A stretch of 64,000 nt of DNA from Comamonas sp. JUb58 (GTDB lineage Bacteria > Pseudomonadota > Gammaproteobacteria > Burkholderiales > Burkholderiaceae_C), in NCBI RefSeq assembly GCF_004364775.1, contig NZ_SOAL01000010.1, forward strand, positions 1 to 64,000, read 5' to 3'. The notes below the pieces were generated by a model. The model worked only from the letters and a program-made list of their open reading frames with translations, did no database searches and was not told the DNA's origin. Below, in pieces: positions 21,782-30,414 of this stretch. The stretch's first letter is position 1, and every line of letters begins with the position of its first letter. Position numbers and translations under genes: made by a program.

Positions 21782-22303
21782 CTATTTGACCAGTTTGAGT
21801 GACGGCTTGCCGGCCTTGCCAGCGCGGCCTGGCGGGTTGCCATCGGGAGCCGGTGGCTCGTCGCTGGAGGTCACGACCTGCATGACCGGCGGCGCAGCGT
21901 TGGCCTCGCCAGCGGGTTCAGCCGCTTCGCCAGCACCTTCCAATGCCGCCATCGCGATATCGGCATCGTCATCGAGCAGGTCTTCGGGTGGCGGGAAGCC
22001 CATACCCTGGCCGGTTTCACGCGCAAAAATGGCAACCACGCGGCTGACGGGCACCATGATGTCGCGCGGCACACCACCAAAACGGGCGGTGAACTCGATG
22101 TAGTCATTGCCCAGCTTGAGCGCACTGGTCGCGTCATAGCTGATGTTGAGCACGATTTCGCCGTCTTTGACAAACTCACGCGGCACCAGCACTGTCTTGT
22201 CGACACGAACGCTCAGGTACGGGGTCAGGCCATTGTCATTGCACCACTCCACCCAGGCGCGGATCAGGTACGGCTGGGTGGATGTTGTCTGGATTTCACT
22301 CAT
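21782..22303 (-). CDS. sspB: ClpXP adaptor SspB
   Basis: 173 aa. SspB binds ssrA-tagged proteins and hands them to ClpXP. The folded domain (about 1-115) has the family features YLIRAWVEWCNDNGLTPYL and FVKDGEIVLNIS. The linker is Ala/Glu/Pro-rich, and the C-terminal ...KPSLKLVK matches the hydrophobic ClpX-docking tail (XB motif). It follows sspA on the same strand in the standard sspAB pair. Confidence 0.95.
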   Translation of the reverse strand: MSEIQTTSTQPYLIRAWVEWCNDNGLTPYLSVRVDKTVLVPREFVKDGEIVLNISYDATSALKLGNDYIEFTARFGGVPRDIMVPVSRVVAIFARETGQGMGFPPPEDLLDDDADIAMAALEGAGEAAEPAGEANAAPPVMQVVTSSDEPPAPDGNPPGRAGKAGKPSLKLVK

Positions 22304-22381
22304 AGGACACTTTCTGCGCTCTCCAGCGCCGCAGAGCTTGGCCCCGCAGCGCTGCCCGCCCAGTGGCGGGCCAGGCGGCTT

Positions 22382-22993
22382 TTACTTGCGCATGACCTTT
22401 TCGGACGGCGTCAGCGCCTCGATGTAGGCAGGACGCGAGAAGATGCGCTCGGCATACTTGAGCAGCGGGGCTGCATTCTTGGAAAGCTCGATGCCGTAGT
22501 AATCCAGGCGCCAGAGCAGCGGCGCAATAGCCACGTCCAGCATCGAGAAGTTCTCGCCCAGGATGAACTTGTTCTTCAGGAACACCGGAGCCATCTGGGT
22601 CAGACGGTCGCGGATCTGTGCGCGGGCCTTTTCCAGTGCCTTCTCGTTGCCCTTGACGGCGCGCTCTTCCAAGGTGTGCACGTGGGTGAACAGCTCTTTT
22701 TCGAAGTTCAGCAGGAACAGGCGCACACGGGCGCGCTCGACCGGGTCACCGGGCATCAGCTGTGGATGGGGGAAGCGCTCGTCGATGTACTCGTTGATGA
22801 TGTTCGACTCGTACAGGATCAGGTCGCGCTCAACCAGGATAGGTACCTGGCCGTAGGGGTTCATCACACTGATGTCTTCGGGCTTGTTGAACAGGTCCAC
22901 ATCGCGGATCTCGAAATCCATGCCTTTTTCAAACAGCACAAAGCGGCAGCGGTGGGAGAAAGGGCAGGTCGTTCCCGAATAAAGCACCATCAT
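22382..22993 (-). CDS. sspA: Stringent starvation protein A (GST-fold)
   Basis: 203 aa. SspA has a glutathione-transferase fold without transferase activity and binds RNA polymerase in enterics. N-terminal thioredoxin-like part VLYSGTTCPFSHRCRFVL, then PYGQVPILVE, then an all-helical C-terminal domain. The frame extends upstream, but the ATG at 22993 (MMVLYSG) or the next codon is the family start. Downstream of petC; petABC-sspAB is a conserved proteobacterial run. Confidence 0.95.
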   Translation of the reverse strand: MMVLYSGTTCPFSHRCRFVLFEKGMDFEIRDVDLFNKPEDISVMNPYGQVPILVERDLILYESNIINEYIDERFPHPQLMPGDPVERARVRLFLLNFEKELFTHVHTLEERAVKGNEKALEKARAQIRDRLTQMAPVFLKNKFILGENFSMLDVAIAPLLWRLDYYGIELSKNAAPLLKYAERIFSRPAYIEALTPSEKVMRK

Positions 22994-23116
22994 GGTGAGA
23001 GGCTCCTCAAAATCAAAAAAGAGTGGACTGCAGTCAATGCCGCCCACTCTACACAAATCGGCTACCCAAATTCAAGCCCTGCTCACAGGGCCTGAACCGG
23101 CTGCACGCAAATACGT

Positions 23117-23881
23117 TTACTTCACGTCTTTCCAGAACGCCGCATTCAGGCGCCAGGTGATGAAGATGAGTCCCAGCAAAAATATCAACACCCCGACGCC
23201 GACGCGCATGCGGGTGTTCTGGCTGGGATCACCCATCCATTGTAGATAGTTCACCAAATCACCCACACTCTTATCGAATTCGGTGGAGTTCATCTTGCCA
23301 GGCGTGACCTGCTGCCAGCCGGTAAACACCTGGGTCTTGTGCCCATGCTCCTCAACCTCTTTGTAGATCGGCACCCGCACACCTTGCAGTTCCCAGAGCA
23401 CATGGGGCATGCCCACCGAGGGGAAGGCCATGTTGTTCCAGCCGGTAGCCTTGGTGTCATCTTTGTAGAAACCGCGCAGGAAGGTGTAGAGGTAGTCCGC
23501 ACCCGTGCCCTGGTGGCCGGCACGCGAGCGTGCCACCAAGGTCAGGTCAGGTGGATTGGCGCCAAACCACTCCTTGGCCTGCTTGGGATCGATGGCCGCC
23601 TTCATGGTCTCGCCCACCTTGTCGGTGGTGAACAGCAGGTTGTCTTTGATCTGCTGCTCGGTCAGGCCAATATCCTGCAGACGGTTGTAGCGCATGAATG
23701 CGGCCGAATGGCAGCTGAGACAGTAGTTCACAAACAGCTTGGCGCCGTTTTGCAAGGAGGTGGTGTTGGTGGTGTCGGGCTTGAACTTGTCCCAGGCTAC
23801 GCCGCCTTCGGCCGCCTGCACGGCGCCGGCCCCTAAAAGCATGCCCAGACCCAGGCATGCGGAGAGAATGATTTTTTTCAT
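23117..23881 (-). CDS. petC: Cytochrome c1 of the bc1 complex
   Basis: 254 aa. Haem c subunit that takes electrons from the Rieske centre. Signal peptide 1-23 (cut after VQAA), the haem motif CLSCH at 54-58, NNMAFPSVGMPHVLW carrying the likely Met ligand near 175, and a C-terminal membrane anchor (about 225-245) ending AAFWKDVK. It follows petB by 18 bases. Confidence 0.96.
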   Translation of the reverse strand: MKKIILSACLGLGMLLGAGAVQAAEGGVAWDKFKPDTTNTTSLQNGAKLFVNYCLSCHSAAFMRYNRLQDIGLTEQQIKDNLLFTTDKVGETMKAAIDPKQAKEWFGANPPDLTLVARSRAGHQGTGADYLYTFLRGFYKDDTKATGWNNMAFPSVGMPHVLWELQGVRVPIYKEVEEHGHKTQVFTGWQQVTPGKMNSTEFDKSVGDLVNYLQWMGDPSQNTRMRVGVGVLIFLLGLIFITWRLNAAFWKDVK

Positions 23882-23899
23882 CGTGGGGTGCTTTCTGGT

Positions 23900-25348
23900 T
23901 CAGTGCGCATGGAAGGTGACACGCTCAGGCACCGGCTTGGGTGTGCCCTTGCGGCTCCACCACGGCATCAGCAGAAAAAAGCCAAAGTAGAACAAGGTAC
24001 CCACTTGCGAGACCTTTTCGCCAATCGGCGATGGCGGCTGCACCCCCAGATAGGCGAGCACCACGAAGTTCACGACAAACACCGCGTACACATACTTGTG
24101 CCAGTGCGGGCGGTAGCGGATGGAGCGCACCGGGCTGTGGTCCAGCCAGGGCAGGAAGAACAGGATGATCACCGCCAGGCCCATCACCACCACACCCCAG
24201 AACTTGGCGTCGATACCGCCCAGCGCTGCAATGCCCGTGAACGCAAAGGCGCCAAACATGGCCAGCACCACCAGGCCAACCAGCACCAGCAGCCCTTTGA
24301 GAATGGTCGCCATGCGGGTCTTGATGCAGACATAGGCCACAGCAGCGACCAGGATCACCGACAAGGCCACCATCATCTCGCCGGTGATGGCACGCAGCAT
24401 CGAGTAGAACGGCGTGAAGTACCAGACAGGCGCGATGTGGTTGGGCGTCTTGAGCGGATCGGCCGGGATGAAGTTGTTGTATTCGAGGAAATAGCCACCC
24501 ATTTCCGGCGCAAAGAACACGATGGCCGAGAAGATGAACAGGAACACCGCCACGCCAAACAGGTCATGCACCGTGTAGTACGGGTGGAAAGGCACGCCAT
24601 CGAGCGGCCGGCCCTGTGCATCCTTGGGCGCATTGGGGCCCTTGATCTCGATGCCATCGGGGTTGTTGGAGCCCACATCGTGCAGGGCCAGCAAGTGCGC
24701 GGCGACCAGGCCCAGCAGCACCAGCGGCACGGCAATCACGTGGAAGCTGAAGAAGCGGTTCAGAGTAGCATCGCCCACCACATAGTCGCCACGGATCAGC
24801 AGGGCCAGATCCGGGCCGATGAAGGGAATGGCCGAGAACAGGTTGACGATCACCTGGGCGCCCCAGTACGACATCTGGCCCCAGGGCAGCAGGTAGCCCA
24901 TGAAGGCCTCGGCCATCAGGCACAGAAAGATCGCGCAGCCAAAGACCCAGACCAGCTCACGCGGCTTGCGGTAGCTGCCATACAACAGGCCCCGGAACAT
25001 GTGCAGATAGACCACGACAAAGAAGGCCGAGGCGCCGGTGGAATGCATGGTCCGGATCAGCCAGCCCCAGGGCACATCGCGCATGATGTACTCCACCGAG
25101 GCAAAGGCTTTTTCGGCATCCGGCTTGTAGTGCATCACCAAGAAGATGCCGGTGACGATCTGAATCACCAGCACCAGTAGCGCGAGCGAGCCGAAGATGT
25201 ACCAGAAGTTGAAGTTCTTCGGTGCGTAGTACTCCGACATATGGACCCGGTAGGCCTCAAATGCCGTAGGAAAGCGGTTCTCCAGCCAGTTGCCGGCCTT
25301 GGCGCCCAAGGTGGCGTTCGGCGATATCTCCTTGAATTCGTGTGCCAT
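23900..25348 (-). CDS. petB: Cytochrome b of the bc1 complex
   Basis: 482 aa. Membrane core of ubiquinol:cytochrome c reductase. The four haem ligands are H102/H116 and H203/H218. The Qo-site PEWY tetrapeptide is PVWY here (PNHIAPVWYF). The C-terminus extends well beyond the mitochondrial length with about two further hydrophobic helices. Single full-length cytochrome b, not the split b6/subunit IV type. 9 bases from petA. Confidence 0.96.
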   Translation of the reverse strand: MAHEFKEISPNATLGAKAGNWLENRFPTAFEAYRVHMSEYYAPKNFNFWYIFGSLALLVLVIQIVTGIFLVMHYKPDAEKAFASVEYIMRDVPWGWLIRTMHSTGASAFFVVVYLHMFRGLLYGSYRKPRELVWVFGCAIFLCLMAEAFMGYLLPWGQMSYWGAQVIVNLFSAIPFIGPDLALLIRGDYVVGDATLNRFFSFHVIAVPLVLLGLVAAHLLALHDVGSNNPDGIEIKGPNAPKDAQGRPLDGVPFHPYYTVHDLFGVAVFLFIFSAIVFFAPEMGGYFLEYNNFIPADPLKTPNHIAPVWYFTPFYSMLRAITGEMMVALSVILVAAVAYVCIKTRMATILKGLLVLVGLVVLAMFGAFAFTGIAALGGIDAKFWGVVVMGLAVIILFFLPWLDHSPVRSIRYRPHWHKYVYAVFVVNFVVLAYLGVQPPSPIGEKVSQVGTLFYFGFFLLMPWWSRKGTPKPVPERVTFHAH

Positions 25349-25357
25349 GGCGCCTCC

Positions 25358-25954
25358 TTATGCTTTTTTATCTTCGCCAATCAGCAGCTTGGTATCGCTC
25401 AGATACTGGTGCGCTGGCACTTCGAGGTTGTCGGGCGCGGGCTTGTTCTTGAACACGCGGCCGGCCAGGTCAAAGGTCGAGCCGTGGCAGGGGCAGAGAA
25501 AGCCGCCTTTCCAGTCATCGGGCAGCGAAGGCTGGGGGCCGGGCTGGAGCTTGTCGGTGGGGGAGCAGCCCAGGTGGGTGCAGATACCGATCACCACCAG
25601 CACCTCGGGCTTGATGGAACGGGTTTCGTTCTTAGCGTAGTCTGGTGTCGGATAAGCCGTGCGCTCGGACTTGGGGTCAGCCAACTGGCCATCGAGCTGA
25701 GGCAGCTCGGCAATCTGCTCGGGGGTGCGGCGCAAAATCCAGATCGGCTTGCCGCGCCATTCGGCGGTGATTTTCTCGCCAGGCTTGAGATCCGAGATAT
25801 CCACTTCAACGGCAGCGCCGGCGGCTTTGGCCTTTTCTGAAGGACTGAAGGAGCTGACAAAGGGAACCGCAGTGGCGACTCCTCCGACAGCACCTGCGCA
25901 TCCCGACGCTATCAGCCACGTCCTTTTACTGGAGTCGATGGAAGAATCACTCAT
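25358..25954 (-). CDS. petA: Rieske iron-sulfur protein of the bc1 complex
   Basis: 198 aa. Carries the high-potential [2Fe-2S] cluster. N-terminal transmembrane anchor (about 12-35) that doubles as a Tat-type signal (SKRTWLIASG), then the two cluster-binding loops CTHLGCSP and CPCHGSTFD in the second half. First gene of petABC-sspAB. Promoter signals lie just upstream. Confidence 0.96.
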   Translation of the reverse strand: MSDSSIDSSKRTWLIASGCAGAVGGVATAVPFVSSFSPSEKAKAAGAAVEVDISDLKPGEKITAEWRGKPIWILRRTPEQIAELPQLDGQLADPKSERTAYPTPDYAKNETRSIKPEVLVVIGICTHLGCSPTDKLQPGPQPSLPDDWKGGFLCPCHGSTFDLAGRVFKNKPAPDNLEVPAHQYLSDTKLLIGEDKKA

Positions 25955-25993
25955 GGGGCTCCTTGGTCAACGCTTATATCTCGGTTTTTGCGG

Positions 25994-26023
25994 ATTGTAT
26001 GAAGTGTCTTGCCCATCATGCAA
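25994..26023 (-). promoter_or_regulatory. Promoter of petABC
   Basis: On the minus strand: TTGCAT (26023-26018), an 18-base spacer and TACAAT (25999-25994), 40 bases ahead of the petA start. Resembles the rplU promoter in the same window. Confidence 0.65.
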
Positions 26024-26085
26024 TGCGCCGAAACCCTTGAAGCTGAGCGATACTAGGCGTCATGTTTATTTGACAGGAGCAGCGC

Positions 26086-26514
26086 ATGAGCTTCATGAAG
26101 GAATTCCGCGAGTTTGCGGTCAAGGGCAATGTGATGGATCTGGCCGTTGGTGTGATCATCGGCGCCGCTTTTGGCAAGATCGTCGATTCGGTCGTGAACG
26201 ACCTGATCATGCCCCTCGTCGGTTTGGTCTTTGGCAAGCTGGACTTCTCCAATCTCTTCGTGGTGCTGGGCACCATTCCCGATGGCGTGCCACGCACGCT
26301 CGACGCACTGAAAAAAGCGGGCATTCCGGTGTTTGCCTATGGCAACTTCATCACCGTCGCGGTGAACTTCGCAATCCTGGCCTTCATCATTTTCCTGATG
26401 GTCAAACAGATCAACCGCCTCAAGCGCGACACGCCACCGCCAGCACCGGCAGCCACCCCAGAAGATGTGGTGCTGCTGCGTGAAATCCGCGACAGCCTGC
26501 AGCAAAAGCGTTGA
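26086..26514 (+). CDS. mscL: Large-conductance mechanosensitive channel MscL
   Basis: 142 aa. Pentameric inner-membrane channel that opens under membrane tension during osmotic downshock. N-terminal [20 protein letters not shown], first pore helix [20 protein letters not shown], periplasmic loop and second helix [17 protein letters not shown], then a charged cytoplasmic bundle. AGGAGC lies 5 bases ahead of the ATG. Divergent from petA. Confidence 0.97.
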   Translation: MSFMKEFREFAVKGNVMDLAVGVIIGAAFGKIVDSVVNDLIMPLVGLVFGKLDFSNLFVVLGTIPDGVPRTLDALKKAGIPVFAYGNFITVAVNFAILAFIIFLMVKQINRLKRDTPPPAPAATPEDVVLLREIRDSLQQKR

Positions 26515-26525
26515 TTTTTTGCAAC

Positions 26526-26588
26526 AAAGAAGCAGAAATTCTGCTTCTTTGGCTCAGCCACCCAGCAGCCTTTCGAGGCTGCTTTTTT
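26526..26588 (+). terminator. Two tandem hairpins after mscL
   Basis: AAAGAAGCAGAAATTCTGCTTCTTT (split at 26526-26550 as two 11-12 base arms) and AGCAGCC-tttcga-GGCTGCT plus TTTTTT (26564-26588). The second overlaps the last codon of pdxA on the other strand, so the two convergent genes are packed to the base. Confidence 0.75.
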
Positions 26589-27645
26589 ATGCCTGCTGCT
26601 GCCCTGCGGCCAAGCGGCGTGCCATCTGTACCGCCGCGATCAGGCTGGCTGCATCGGCCAGGCCCTGGCCGGCAATATCAAAGGCCGTGCCATGGTCCGG
26701 GCTGGTGCGCACCAGCGGCAAGCCCAAGGTCACGTTGACGCCCTCGTCCAGCCCCAGGTACTTCACGGGGATCAGGCCCTGGTCGTGGTACATGGCCACC
26801 ACCACATCAAAGGCACCGGGGTGCTCGGCGCTGTGGCGGGCGCGCATAAAGACGGTATCGGGCGGCTCCGGGCCAATCACCTGCATGCCCCATGCCTGCG
26901 CTGCGGCTACGGCGGGCGCAATGTGCTCCAGCTCCTCGCGGCCCATCAGGCCGGCCTCGCCGGCATGGGGGTTGAGCCCTGCCACCGCAATCCGGGGCGG
27001 GCGCCCCAGCGCACGCAGCAGGGCCTCATGGGTGATGCGGATGGTCTCCAGCACCTGCTCCTGGGTCACCGCCTCGATGGCATCGCGCAGCGATACATGG
27101 ATGCTCACCAGCACGGTGCGCAGGGCCTCGTTGGCCAGCATCATGCGCACGGGCATCTGGGCCAAAGGCACTCCAGCATGCTCGGCCGCTTCGGCCTGCA
27201 GCAGCTCGGTGTGGCCGGGGAAGGCCAGCCCTGCCAGATGCAGCGCCTCCTTGTTCAGCGGTGCCGTTACCAAACCAGCAATCCGGCCTTGCAAGGCCTG
27301 GCGCGCAGCCCAGCGCACACACTCGGCAGCGGCACGCCCGGCCTCGGCCTGCACCTGGCCAAAGGGTAAGGGCCCCGGCAAACCTGGCAGCGACAGCACC
27401 GGCATGCAGCGCGGCGGCACTTGCCAGGCCTCTTGCGGGTCAGCGATCTCGGCCACCGGCAGCGCGCAGTGGCCCGGGCCCTGCAGGAGCTGCGCGGCAC
27501 GGCGCATGGTCTGCAGCTCGCCCACCACAAAGCAGCCCTGCATCAACGCAGGGGCATCGCGAAAGGCCTTGGCCACGATTTCCGGGCCAATGCCGGCAGG
27601 GTCGCCCTGGGTGATGGCGAGCAAGGGAGCGGAGTGCAAGGGCAT
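26587..27645 (-). CDS. pdxA: 4-hydroxythreonine-4-phosphate dehydrogenase
   Basis: 352 aa. NAD-dependent step in the DXP-dependent pyridoxal phosphate pathway. Begins LLAITQGDPAGIGPEIVAKA; metal-binding histidines occur in FPGHTELL and MYHDQGLIPVKYLG, with LNPHAGEAG between them. A Nif3-like gene lies directly upstream with a 17-base gap. The sequence is complete. pdxJ is not nearby. Confidence 0.95.
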   Translation of the reverse strand: MPLHSAPLLAITQGDPAGIGPEIVAKAFRDAPALMQGCFVVGELQTMRRAAQLLQGPGHCALPVAEIADPQEAWQVPPRCMPVLSLPGLPGPLPFGQVQAEAGRAAAECVRWAARQALQGRIAGLVTAPLNKEALHLAGLAFPGHTELLQAEAAEHAGVPLAQMPVRMMLANEALRTVLVSIHVSLRDAIEAVTQEQVLETIRITHEALLRALGRPPRIAVAGLNPHAGEAGLMGREELEHIAPAVAAAQAWGMQVIGPEPPDTVFMRARHSAEHPGAFDVVVAMYHDQGLIPVKYLGLDEGVNVTLGLPLVRTSPDHGTAFDIAGQGLADAASLIAAVQMARRLAAGQQQA

Positions 27646-27662
27646 GTCCTTAGGAGAAAGCC

Positions 27663-28415
27663 TCAGGCGGGGTTGTCGATATCGATAAAGTGGTGCGCCA
27701 CACCCAGTTGCTGGGCCACGGCGGCCGCAGCGGCGGGCGCGCCGTAGCGCTCGGTGGCATGGTGACCGGCCGCAAAAAAGCTCACGCCGGTCTCACGCGC
27801 CAGGTGGGCCTGGGGTTCGGATATTTCACCGGTCAAAAAGCCATCGGCGCCGGCAGCCATCGCGGCCTCGAAGAAGCCCTGGGCGCCACCGGTGCACCAG
27901 GCCATACGGCGGATGGGGCGCGGCGTCTCGCCCGTCACCAGGGTGACGGAGCGGCCCAGGGTCTGTTGTATGTGTGCAGCGACTTGCGCGGGTGGCAGCG
28001 CATCCAGGCTGCCGATAAAACCCAGCTCCTGGTCGCCAAAGCGGGCATCGGCCTGCCAGCCCAGCTGCGCTCCCAGTTGGGCGTTGTTGCCAAGCTCCGG
28101 GTGCGCGTCCAGCGGCAGGTGGTAGGCGAAGAGATTGATGTCGTGCTTGATCAGCAGCTCGATGCGCTGCTTCATCCAGCCGGTGATGCGGCCGTCGTAG
28201 CCACGCCAGAACAAGCCATGGTGCACAAAGATGGCATCGGCCTGGGCGGCAATGGCCGCCTCGATCAGCGCCCGCGATGCCGTGACACCGCTGACCAGCT
28301 TGCGGATCTCCGCCTTGCCCTCCACCTGCAAACCATTGGGGCCATAGTCTTTGAAGCGGGCGGGCTGCAGCAGCGCATCAAAGGCCTGCAGCATGTCTTG
28401 GCGGGTCGTAGTCAT
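27663..28415 (-). CDS. Nif3-like dinuclear metal-centre protein (YbgI family)
   Basis: 250 aa. Hexameric dimetal protein; the family has been linked to GTP cyclohydrolase-like chemistry but its cellular role is open. Metal-ligand motifs are visible: VHHGLFWRG, HLPLDAHPELGNN and the C-terminal GHHATERYG. The start is placed at the ATG at 28415 (MTTTRQDMLQAFD); upstream in-frame ATGs would add an uncharacteristic leader. Nif3 genes often sit beside petABC/degS in Burkholderiales; here pdxA and an MFS gene have come between them. Confidence 0.9.
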   Translation of the reverse strand: MTTTRQDMLQAFDALLQPARFKDYGPNGLQVEGKAEIRKLVSGVTASRALIEAAIAAQADAIFVHHGLFWRGYDGRITGWMKQRIELLIKHDINLFAYHLPLDAHPELGNNAQLGAQLGWQADARFGDQELGFIGSLDALPPAQVAAHIQQTLGRSVTLVTGETPRPIRRMAWCTGGAQGFFEAAMAAGADGFLTGEISEPQAHLARETGVSFFAAGHHATERYGAPAAAAAVAQQLGVAHHFIDIDNPA

Positions 28416-28457
28416 GCCCGATTGTCTCAGACCTGTGCGGCGCGCCACCCCAGAATC

Positions 28458-28491
28458 AAAAAACCCGCTGATGCCAGGCATGCAGCGGGTT
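28458..28491 (-). terminator. Terminator after the MFS transporter gene
   Basis: On the minus strand, AACCCGCTG-loop-CAGCGGGTT followed by TTTT (28461-28458) and beyond. It lies 27 bases past the transporter stop, so the Nif3-like gene downstream has its own start of transcription. Confidence 0.8.
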
Positions 28492-28517
28492 CCAGGGGCC
28501 ATCAGCCAGAAGCGGCT

Positions 28518-29840
28518 TTACTTCTTGGCGACCCAGCCTTTGACGGCCAGCGGCCAGAAGCCCATGGCCACGCCCAGCACGCCCATGGCGGCCACATAGT
28601 GGGCAGGCGCCATCACATCGGCCTGCTGCCAGACGGACACCAGCATCGGCGTCAAACCACCGAACACGGCATAGGCCATGTTGTAGGAGAAGGACAGACC
28701 CGTGAAGCGCACTTCAGGCGGGAAGGCGCGCACACCGACGACGGGCAGCAGCGAGATCGCACCCACAAAGAAGCCCACCAACGCATAGGTCCAGATCAGC
28801 GAGATCTCGGTGCCTGGCAGGTTCAGGTAGAACAGATAGGCAGTCACGGCCATGCCGCCCCAACCCAGCACCATGGCGGCACGCGTGCCCCATTGGTCAG
28901 ACAGCCAGCCCCAGAACACGCAACCAATGGTCAAGGTCACGGTCGCCACGGCATTGGCCTTCAGGGCCACCGCTGGCGCGATATGGAAGACCTTTTGCAG
29001 GTAGGACGGCGTGAACAGAATCACCACCACCACGGCGGTGGACAGGATCCAGGTCATCAGCGCCACGACCACGCTGGCTTCGCGGTGGTCGCGCAGGATG
29101 GTCTTCAGCGGCAGTTCGCGGTCCACCTGCTTGCGGGCCTGCATCTCCTGGAAGATGGGCGTCTCATGCAGGAACTTGCGCAGGTACACCGACACCAGGC
29201 CAAACACGCCACCCAGAATGAAGGGAATGCGCCAGGCCCAGTCATGGATCTCCGCAGGGCTGTAGACGCTGTTGAGCCAGACGCCAATGATCGAGCCCAG
29301 GAAAATACCGCCGGTGATGCCGGAGGTCAGCGAGCCAATGGCAAAGCCGTAGCGCTTGGCAGGGGCATGTTCCGCGACAAACACCCAGGCGCCCGGCATC
29401 TCACCACCAATCGCAGCGCCTTGCAGCACGCGCATGGCCAGCAGCAGGATGGGCGCGGCCAGACCGATGCTTTCATAGGTGGGCAGCAGGCCAATCACCA
29501 AGGTGGGCACCGCCATCAGGAACACCGACAGGGTGAACATCTGCTTGCGGCCCAGGATGTCGCCAAAGTGGGCAATCAGGATGCCGCCAATGGGGCGGGC
29601 CAGGTAGCCGGCCGCAAAAATGCCCAGCGTCTGCAGCTGGCGCATCCAGTCAGGCATCGACGCCGGGAAGAACAGCGAGCCCAGTACGTTGGCAAAAAAT
29701 ACAAACACCACAAAGTCATAAAACTCCAGGGTGCCGCCCAGGGCCGACAGGCCCAGGGTCTTGTAATCGTTCCGGTTCAAAGGCCGGTTGGCAGGCGAGG
29801 CGGCTTGGGCCCCACCTTGGTCAGCAGTCAGCGAAGTCAT
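28518..29840 (-). CDS. MFS transporter, metabolite:H+ symporter (MHS) family
   Basis: 440 aa with about 12 hydrophobic helices. The MHS signature is present: GTLEFYDFVVFVFFA near the first helix, ARPIGGILIAHFGDILGRKQMF as the loop 2-3 motif, and RVLQGAAIGGEMPGAWVFVAEHAP. These resemble alpha-ketoglutarate, citrate and proline/betaine permeases. The substrate cannot be told. The start at 29840 (MTSLTADQ) gives the normal N-terminus; an ATG 33 bases upstream is in frame. Stands alone, divergent from the DegS-like gene. Confidence 0.85.
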   Translation of the reverse strand: MTSLTADQGGAQAASPANRPLNRNDYKTLGLSALGGTLEFYDFVVFVFFANVLGSLFFPASMPDWMRQLQTLGIFAAGYLARPIGGILIAHFGDILGRKQMFTLSVFLMAVPTLVIGLLPTYESIGLAAPILLLAMRVLQGAAIGGEMPGAWVFVAEHAPAKRYGFAIGSLTSGITGGIFLGSIIGVWLNSVYSPAEIHDWAWRIPFILGGVFGLVSVYLRKFLHETPIFQEMQARKQVDRELPLKTILRDHREASVVVALMTWILSTAVVVVILFTPSYLQKVFHIAPAVALKANAVATVTLTIGCVFWGWLSDQWGTRAAMVLGWGGMAVTAYLFYLNLPGTEISLIWTYALVGFFVGAISLLPVVGVRAFPPEVRFTGLSFSYNMAYAVFGGLTPMLVSVWQQADVMAPAHYVAAMGVLGVAMGFWPLAVKGWVAKK

Positions 29841-30414
29841 GTGTCCTCTACATTCCAGAGCAGGACAGCGCAAAGCACAGCGCGTTGTGGGCGCATATCA
29901 AGGGGTTCGGTGAAACCCGGGATGGCGGGAGTCAGGGCAAGCGAGAGGAGAGATGGACCCGTTCGCAGGGAACCACGATGAGCTGAAGAGCGCAGTCAAA
30001 AGGTTGGGGAACCATTCTAGGTACTTACCCTTTTGGCTCCGGCGGTGTCACGAAAAGTATCCCCTGCTGCTGGGGCATGGTGCCGCAGTGCTTGCCAACA
30101 TCGGCGCAGACATTGTTCCGCAAGCAACTGATTTTGGTGGTTTTCACAAAAAATCCAGCGGATTGGTCTTGTTTGGAGAACAATGTCGCGTCCATGACAT
30201 CGTGAACCGCGATGGACTGCATCGCAGATGACAGCGAGATGCACCAGAATGTTGGCAGCGTGCTGGCCTGCATCGCCGATTTCTGCATCCTCGCCTTGCT
30301 ACCGCATCCGCCGCCCCCCTGGCGCCAAGCCCGGTGCCATAATCGATAGCAATGCTCTGCGCCGCTTCTGGCTGTCAGCCAGGCGCGGCCACCTCACACC
30401 CAATCCCAGGTTTT
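29841..30414. other. 574-bp intergenic region between the MFS and DegS-like genes
   Basis: No supportable gene. A 92-codon plus-strand frame (29953-30231) and an 87-codon minus-strand frame (30025-30288) overlap each other; neither has a ribosome site or family resemblance. The stretch 30090-30200 is less GC-rich than its surroundings (GATTTTGGTGGTTTTCACAA). Both promoters should lie here; I could not pick them out with confidence. Confidence 0.4.

Noticed and set aside
29953-30288. Overlapping 92- and 87-codon frames in the MFS/DegS gap
   Set aside because: Opposite strands, no ribosome sites, no recognisable motif. Recorded as intergenic.
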